This document shows, piece after piece, positions 58,144 through 64,000 of a stretch of 64,000 nucleotides of DNA. Each line of letters begins with the position of its first letter. The first letter of the stretch is position 1. The notes beneath the pieces were generated by a model. The model searched no databases. It saw only the letters and a list, made by a program, of their open reading frames with translations, and was not told the origin of the DNA. Source of the stretch: Tetragonia tetragonoides (Eukaryota > Streptophyta > Magnoliopsida > Caryophyllales > Aizoaceae); contig CM076154.1 in NCBI GenBank assembly GCA_038025085.1, forward strand, positions 26,775,501 through 26,839,500, in the 5' to 3' direction. Position numbers and translations under genes: made by a program.

Positions 58144-59286
58144 GTTTTGGTGTACTTTTGCTGTTTTGAATATGTAATGTGTGTCTGTTAGCTGCATTAA
58201 ATATCTCTTTATATAGGTTTTGATTGAACTGGTAATAGCTAGCTGAGTTAGAGGAGTTTTTAGAGGGCAGTACTACTGCTGCTTTCTATGCTTTGTCACT
58301 CCGATTTGGAAGTAATAAAATCTTTACTTTCCGAAAAAAGAAAAAAAAAACCCCATGATGAAAGGATTGGATTTTGCTCGAACTTGGGTTGCGAGAATAA
58401 TTGCTCTGATGATTAGCCTAGTTCGTTTGAAATAACTAGTGGAAGCCTTTTGTACAGGTGATCCAAACCAATTGGACTCAATTCAATTGGAGTCCAAAAC
58501 TGAGAGATAAGCCTCTTTGAACCTAAGGGCCCGAAAGGTAACCCAAACCCTTGAGTCAATCCTTGGTCAAGTAAGGAAACTCAGTCAATCCCGCGTGGAC
58601 CCCCTCGGAAAAGCCTCCCCCTTGTGAAAAGCACATCAGCCGCCTATGCAGGCAGGCCGTTCCAGGTCCAGGCGGTCACGCTTGAGTTCAAGTGGCCATG
58701 CCGTTAGGCCAAGCGGCTTGACCGCTTGTCCTGCCGGCTCAGTCGTTCGGCCTAGTTACATGGCCGCCTGGACCTTTTCTCGTGGACGGCAAATTCGAGG
58801 CACATTCTATTTCCATGCAGTTCCCTGGCAGCTCCCCCCTTCTATATAAACAAACCTTAGGCTCAGTTGAACAGGTTGGAAATTTAGAGGTTGGTCTTTT
58901 GTTTGGCAATTAGAGACAAATGGTTGGCCCCCAATGTTGACTCTCTCTCTCCCGAATATTAAACCACAAATTCTGATTCTACTCCTTCGTTAGGCTAGCC
59001 CTAGCAGCACAAAATAAACCCTCATACTTCATCAACAACAAGAATTCGAGCATAACAACCCAATAAGTTCATTGTGAGCATCCAGGTAATCCAACCTGAG
59101 GGTTTCAAAAAATTATATAAATTGCTTGTTATTACTAACGAATTTGGTTTATGTGAAATGTACATACATGGCGCATTTTGAGCAAAAGGACTTGTATTAA
59201 GCCTAATGAATAGATGAATGAATGCCTTATTTTTGTTATTTATTGCTTCTTATGATTAAATTATGCTTCATTTGTGAATTGGTGGA

Positions 59287-60552
59287 TGTAAGGACCCGAG
59301 ATTTCTACGGCCAAGGAGTGCGTCCTTATAGAAAATCTATAAGCTGGGGGTTTTAGATAAGTTCAAGGGCGCATCGAGTTAGAAAAGCATTTCAAAAGAC
59401 TTGAATTGAATAAAAACCATGAATGAGGTCACAAATCTGCTATCGGCGTTTTATCGAAGGGACAAATCGAAGGGACAATCCGAAGGGACAACCCAATAGC
59501 GCGATAAGTGAACTAATCATGTTTTTAGAAAGACTCCGGTCATATAGAACATATGAGTACCCAAGAATAAAGGGTTCGGGGGCGAAGGTATGAGGTGGGA
59601 AGGTGTTAGGCACCCAACTCGCCCGTTTATGACGACCTCTACTAACTCACGATTGCTTAATAATTTAAAGACATAATTCCCATGCAAAACCGGATTAACA
59701 ACCTAGACATAGACTATTAATTGGTTCATCACAAGCATCACAACATTTATTTTTAACCTTTGTTTAGACATGCATTCCGTTGACAAGTTGAGTAGCACAA
59801 CGACAAAACAGACAGTATTTAGGAAGCAATAAAAACGTTACTCTAGCATGATATCTACATTATGACTACTAGAAAATAAACTATTAGGCAAGCAATATAA
59901 TTTGAGCCCTCAGAAATTTGTACCTGAACAGTAGGCTATATTTGACAAGAATAGTAAAAATAGATCTCATGTTTGGAAGAAAGAGGGAGAAGCTCGGGAG
60001 TACTCAACCGAGAATAGAGGTTGCTAACTGTAGGCTTAGTGTTTTGAACTGAGGGAGGAGGGTAGTATTTATAGGCGTGGGAAGTAGGGTTAGAAGGCTG
60101 AAATTGAGCTGAAAAACAAAGTGGGCTTGAAAAATAAGCCGGGCCCGAAACAGAGTCAGCGCCGCTAGCGGCGCTGGGAATTATTGGGAATTTATCCCAG
60201 GCCCGCTGACGACTGTCAGCAGCCACCTTGATGTCGTTACATTTTTATTTTCCGGAGGAATATAAATATTCCGAAAAATGTGAAAAGACCATTTTACCCT
60301 TGGACGGTAAAAGACGGTTTTACCCGTAAATCCCAACTTGGCGACCAGAAGTCGGAAAGAGGCATCAGACGTGTCGTTGGAAAGCTCTTGAACGGGGCTT
60401 TTGAATGAAATTGAATGAAGGAGTGTTTGGAGGAAAATTCTGAGACCTTATCTTAACTATTAAAGCAAAAATAGCAGTTCAAGTTTATAAATTACTCCTT
60501 TCATCATCGGGCCTTTGCGGAGAAATCTAAAGGCGCTTTTTTGGCGTCTACA
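59287..60552 (-). repeat. LTR D (3' LTR of element 3)
   Basis: TGTAAGGACCCGAG to GGCGTCTACA. It carries the best-preserved palindrome of the set, AGCGCCGCTAGCGGCGCT (60158-60175, 18 bp perfect). The polypurine tract follows at 60553. The outer left side has no primer site. Confidence 0.9.
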
Positions 60553-60989
60553 AAAGCCCCCACTTTGATTGAGTTTGAGTAAAAGGGAAGATCAAAGTAT
60601 TCCAAAGGCGACATGCAGGATGCTGATGTGCGCACGGTGTGTGAGAGTGTACAGTATGCATGCATATGAAGACAAAACTGAGTTGGAACATGCTCGTAGC
60701 TTAAGACTTCATCTCTGTGTACACAAGAGAAAATAAAGGTTATGGTAGCAGGATAGAACACCGCTCGTAGATGATCTAAACGTCTGCTAGGGACCTGTAT
60801 TCAAAGTGAAGAAAAGGTTAGTTATACTTTGAGAATGATCAACGTGGAGTGCTTCGAAAAATAGTGACTAAACACCGCTCGATAGATGTCGAGATTCCGT
60901 CCCTGTACGAGAAACGAAAAGGTCAACGAGAAAGGGCAATTAAAACTAATCTGCCGTAAAGTGGTTAGAACATATGAACAATTTAAATA

Positions 60990-61390
60990 CTATAACTTAA
61001 GCAATCATTGATTGGAACATATAAAAAATAATGGACAGTATAACTGCAACAGTATAAGCAATCATTGACTGACACAAAATAAGTAACATCGCAGAAGGGC
61101 AGTTTAACCGCAATAGCTTAAGCGACCATTGACTGACCCAAAAATTTGTAACCTCGTAGAGGGGCAGTTTAACTACAATAGCTTAAGCGACCATTGACAA
61201 ACCCCAAAATTTGTAGTTTCGCAGGAGGATAGTTTAACCGCAATAGCTTAACCGATCATTGACTGACCCAAAGTTGTAATACTAAGTTGTTTAGTAAGGC
61301 CGATACCATTTTCGGGCTTTAAAAATAATCTGGGCGGTAAAAGTTGTCGTCGTGTAGATCCGAGTTTCAGTATCTAGGACCTACAAAAAT
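60990..61390. repeat. Element 3 tandem repeats: the same two modules, other one amplified
   Basis: Module 1 (TTAAGCGACCATTGACTGACC, or AAGCAATCATTGACTG) occurs four to five times with a 64-65 bp period (61055, 61119, 61184, 61249). Module 2 (GTAGATCCGAGTTTCAG, TAGGACCT) occurs once (about 61320-61390). Element 2 has the reverse ratio. Confidence 0.85.
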
Positions 61391-61586
61391 AAACGGGTAA
61401 GTTTTACCTGAAAACAATTGGTACCGTAAAATGGGCCAACTGTCGAATTTGAATTTGTGGGCCAGAGTGCTTTGCTCTCGCGCGCTTGATACAAATATTT
61501 GCTGCAAATGAACTGAAGTAACGGACTTTGGACTGGAAAAAGGGGCCATAGCACAAGCAAACGGGCCTGCGTGTGCAGGTCTGCAG

Positions 61587-61622
61587 GGCCGCTAGCGGCC
61601 CAGGCCAGCACCACTAGCGGCG
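61587..61622. promoter_or_regulatory. Palindromes upstream of antisense gene of element 3
   Basis: GGCCGCTAGCGGCC (61587-61600) is perfect; the second copy CCACTAGCGGCG is changed. TAAGTAAAAGCGCTTCGG follows, as in element 2. Regulatory role inferred. Confidence 0.5.
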
Positions 61623-61924
61623 CTGGGCTTGAGCTAAGTAAAAGCGCTTCGGTGCTTCCCTTTTTTTTTCGTGTGCCTTCTTCCTCCTCACCGAGCTTCA
61701 CTTGTCGAGAGCAGATTTTCCGAGCTTCCTCCATTGTTGAGTGCTCCACTTTGCTTGAGGTAAGTCGATTCTTGACAGATTTCTTCGGTTTTTGTCTTGA
61801 ACTTGCTTATTTTTCCGCCTTGTGGCTGAATTTTGGGTTGCATTGTTGAACGGGTGTCTGTTTCTTGCGAATCTGAAACTTTTATTTTCCCACTTGTAGA
61901 GAGAGAAAGCTTCATTGTGTTCCC

Positions 61925-63773
61925 ATGGCTCCCGTGGATAAAGGAAAACGTCCCATGAGTGAGGAGGAGTATGACCGGATCCTTTTTCACACCGGGTTAC
62001 CCTCTACTAGAGCACCTCCGACTAGTCACGCGGATGGAGCTCGGTTATATCAGGATTCCTTCATGCGGCTGGACTGGCACCCGGATGGGGTTTGGAACCG
62101 CAGTGTTCTATTACCGAATAGGTAGAGTCATCTGTCTAACTTGGAGCTGGTATGTTTTCTGACTTTCCCTTTTCTTTCTGTTCAGTATATTTGAACTGAA
62201 AATTGGAACTGTTAGTGCTTCGGCAAACGAACAAATTGGGACTTGTAGTGGATTGGTTGTCAGTTGTATATAATTTGTGTAGAATTATTTTAGTTGTATC
62301 TGTAGTATATGGGGTGTTGAGGAAAATTTGTTTGTTGGCTAGGGTGTTGGTGTCTTGTTGCAGACTCATGGGGCTACCTCCCATTGGGCTATGATGCTGG
62401 AGACCTTTTCAGTGGGGGCTAGAAACTTGGTATTGGGCTCAGGTCTTGACCAATTCCTGACTATTATCCCTGCTTGTCACTCGGGGGATTCTAGGATCAT
62501 TGCCAGGGACTTATTGGAGAGGTTTTGGGATTCCACGAACACTTTCCACACGCCTGTAGGAGAGATGTTCCCCACCCCTTATCAGTTTGCTGTGCTGACG
62601 GGGCTATCCTATAAAGGGCGTCGTATTTGGTATGACGCAAACTATTGGCGATAGAGTGATATTTTGCTCGAACTTTATGGGCCCGTGACTATCCACTTTG
62701 AGAAGAATCGGGTTTCCTTGGTGCGGTTGTGGACAGCTCTGGCGGAGCAGGGGCTTACTGAGGAGCAGACAGCCCGTATCTTCCTGGCTTGCTTGCTGGG
62801 GTCGACCATCTTTGCTCAGAAGAAGAGCGTGTGTCAAGTCGGTTTCTCGACATGTTTAGAGGATTTGACCAAGGTCCATGAGTACAACCTCGGTGCTTCG
62901 GCTTACGCTTCCTTGGTGAGATGGTGTCGTCGGGCTTGTAGGCCTAAGGAGAAGAGTGACAGAACATCTATCTCGGGCCCATGGAAGATATTGGAGGTAG
63001 GCTCTCATACTTCACTTTTTTTTGCGATGCTTTTGAATGCGGAAATCATCCTTTTTGTTTGCTCGTATGGCAGTTATGGTTCTTTGAGTACTTTCCGGCT
63101 TTTGGTCCTCACCGTCTTGGTTTGAGGATGTTCCCATTAGGTTCACGGTGGATTGGTAGGGATAACCACTCGTTTACCTCTCTGGAGCATTTTCGGGCCA
63201 TCTTCGAGAGCCATGCTGCATCCATGGTATGTTGTTGTTGACTTGCACATTTATTTTTGGTTCATTTGGTGTAATGAACTTTTGAACTGATAAGTTGCAG
63301 GTGTCATGGTCTGCTTTTGATGATATTCCTGGGGTTCCACCCCATATTACCCTGGACTCCTTTAGAGTGTCTTCTCTACAGGTAGTCTTCGAGGGGCCAT
63401 TTGGCTTTGTATGGTATTTGGGGGACCGTTTGACTCGGCTGGTCTATCCCTCCCTGGGTAGTCATTTGGTTCCGGAGGATCCTCCTTTGACCATGTTCTA
63501 TCTGCGTGGCTTGAGCTTGCGGGACTAGGGAGTCGTAATCCGTGGTATGGCGGCCACAGAGTTTCTTATGCCGGAGGTTGCTGGCTTGGACCGCACGGCC
63601 GTGTACCTGGCCTACTGCTTGGATCATTTGATGCCAGACCTTACTTCTCAGGTAATAAACGTATCTGCATCTTTTTAGCTGTATGTGTGATATACTGACT
63701 TCTTGTGTCTCGCAGGCGGATTGTCTTGCTCCTCAGGGTCCTAGGAGGCTCATTCCAGAGCTCCTCGGGGTCA
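61925..63773 (+). pseudogene. Antisense gene of element 3: plant-mobile-domain-like, 5 exons seen
   Basis: Exons 61925-62149 (225 bases), 62364-62996 (633), 63074-63226 (153), 63301-63651 (351) and 63716 to the cut at 63773, all phase 0, with a leader intron at 61760-61899. It has the intact start MAPVDKGKRPMSEEEYDR. Exon 2 carries ERFWDSTNTFHTPVGEM and FAVLTGL, the plant mobile domain signature. Exon 3 has WFFEYFPAFG and exon 4 VFEGPFGFVWYLGDR. In-frame stops at 62123, 62652 and 63526 make it a pseudogene, though all splice sites and frames are kept. Exons 6 and 7 are lost at the junction with the protease segment. This copy shows the ancestral gene structure best. Confidence 0.75.
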
Positions 63774-64000
63774 GAATTATCGTAAGCTCTTAGCCCTTGG
63801 AGTGCGTGAGATTGTTGCAATCTATTTTGAGGTGTTCAGCGGTCCTTAAAGGGCATACATTTACAGCGGAGCCATTGTCGATTAAAGTCATGGGGACTTG
63901 TCTTTGTTGACATATTAAAGTCAAATAAAGGGCTTTGTTGTGGTGGATACCTTCAGGTGGAAGGTCCTTCTCAGAGAAGGTGACGGGTGTGGATGACTTT
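63774..64000 (-). pseudogene. Protease fragment of element-1 type, fused to element 3
   Basis: Nearly identical to 37730-37957 of element 1 (three differences by eye), covering the DNGSAVNV active-site region on the minus strand. It continues past the window edge. Confidence 0.85.

Larger units (their letters stand above)
53528..58350 (+). mobile_element. L1-type LINE, 4.8 kb, nearly complete
   Basis: Flanked by CCCGATGATGA (53517-53527) and CCCCATGATGA (58351-58361), a target duplication with one mismatch, and ends in an A-rich tail. It contains ORF1, ORF2 with endonuclease and reverse transcriptase, and a zinc-finger end. There is no RNase H domain. The 5' end starts inside or near ORF1 with almost no leader, so it may be slightly 5'-truncated. 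It sits in the LTR starting at 53474. Confidence 0.9.
53474..59286 (+). repeat. + strand LTR of another Tat-like element, broken by a LINE and by element 3
   Basis: It starts TGTAGACACCGAAAATTG, like the sense-strand start of the other LTRs. After the LINE it continues at 58362 with a CGGC-rich cluster (58620-58770), a + strand TATA box CTATATAAAC (about 58846) and a CCAGGTAATCCAACCTGAGGG-like motif also found, reversed, in LTR 1. It is cut at 59286 by element 3. The rest is expected beyond the window. Whether it is a 5', 3' or solo LTR is open. Confidence 0.55.
59287..64000 (-). mobile_element. Element 3: partial Tat/Ogre-type retrotransposon (3' end, runs off the window)
   Basis: Minus-strand element seen from its 3' end. 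It holds LTR D, a polypurine tract, tandem repeats, an antisense plant-mobile-domain-like gene and then, after an abrupt junction at about 63773, an element-1-type protease segment on the minus strand. RT, RNase H and integrase are absent at the junction. Confidence 0.75.

Overview
This is a repeat-dense nuclear segment from a flowering plant, probably a eudicot. The signs are GT-AG introns, one B-box/CCT (CONSTANS-like) gene, tRNA-derived SINEs, Stowaway, Tourist, hAT and Mutator-type elements, an L1-type LINE, and large Ty3/gypsy retrotransposons of the Tat/Ogre type. I cannot name the species.

Region 1 (1-19.3 kb) holds the only convincing host gene. It is a COL9/COL10-type (BBX7/BBX8) B-box protein on the + strand, four coding exons from 4102 to 18428, predicting 394 residues. 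The CCT domain is split by a 6.5 kb intron. Upstream lie a Stowaway end, a Mutator-like element with long inverted ends and an hAT MITE. The introns carry a foldback element, SINEs, a Stowaway MITE with an hAT MITE inside it, and a LINE fragment.

Region 2 (19.3-24.6 kb) is a pile of nested small elements. A 1.9 kb hAT sits inside a SINE, and an RNase H pseudogene is cut by a Mutator-like element and a Tourist MITE.

Region 3 (24.6-64 kb) is nested LTR retrotransposon sequence. The retroviral-type genes (gag, protease, RT, two RNase H domains, integrase) run on the minus strand. Between integrase and the 3' LTR each element carries a separate gene on the opposite (+) strand. Three copies of this antisense gene encode a plant-mobile-domain-like protein with six or seven phase-0 exons. 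One further antisense gene encodes a protein that looks like DUF7745. Element 2 (40702-53249) is complete from LTR to LTR but lacks capsid and protease and has a cut integrase. It is inserted in a hairpin-rich tandem array upstream of element 1's gag. To the right, a + strand LTR (from 53474) is broken by a 4.8 kb LINE and by element 3 (59287 to beyond the window end), whose antisense gene is fused to an element-1-type protease fragment.

The most interesting system is the antisense, intron-containing, promoter-bearing gene carried by these retrotransposons. Its introns lie on the opposite strand to the genomic RNA, so splicing of that RNA cannot remove them. Its promoter region shares a GC-rich palindrome with the LTRs, and related plant-mobile-domain proteins of the host act in transposon silencing. 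All calls come from reading the sequence; no database search was run.
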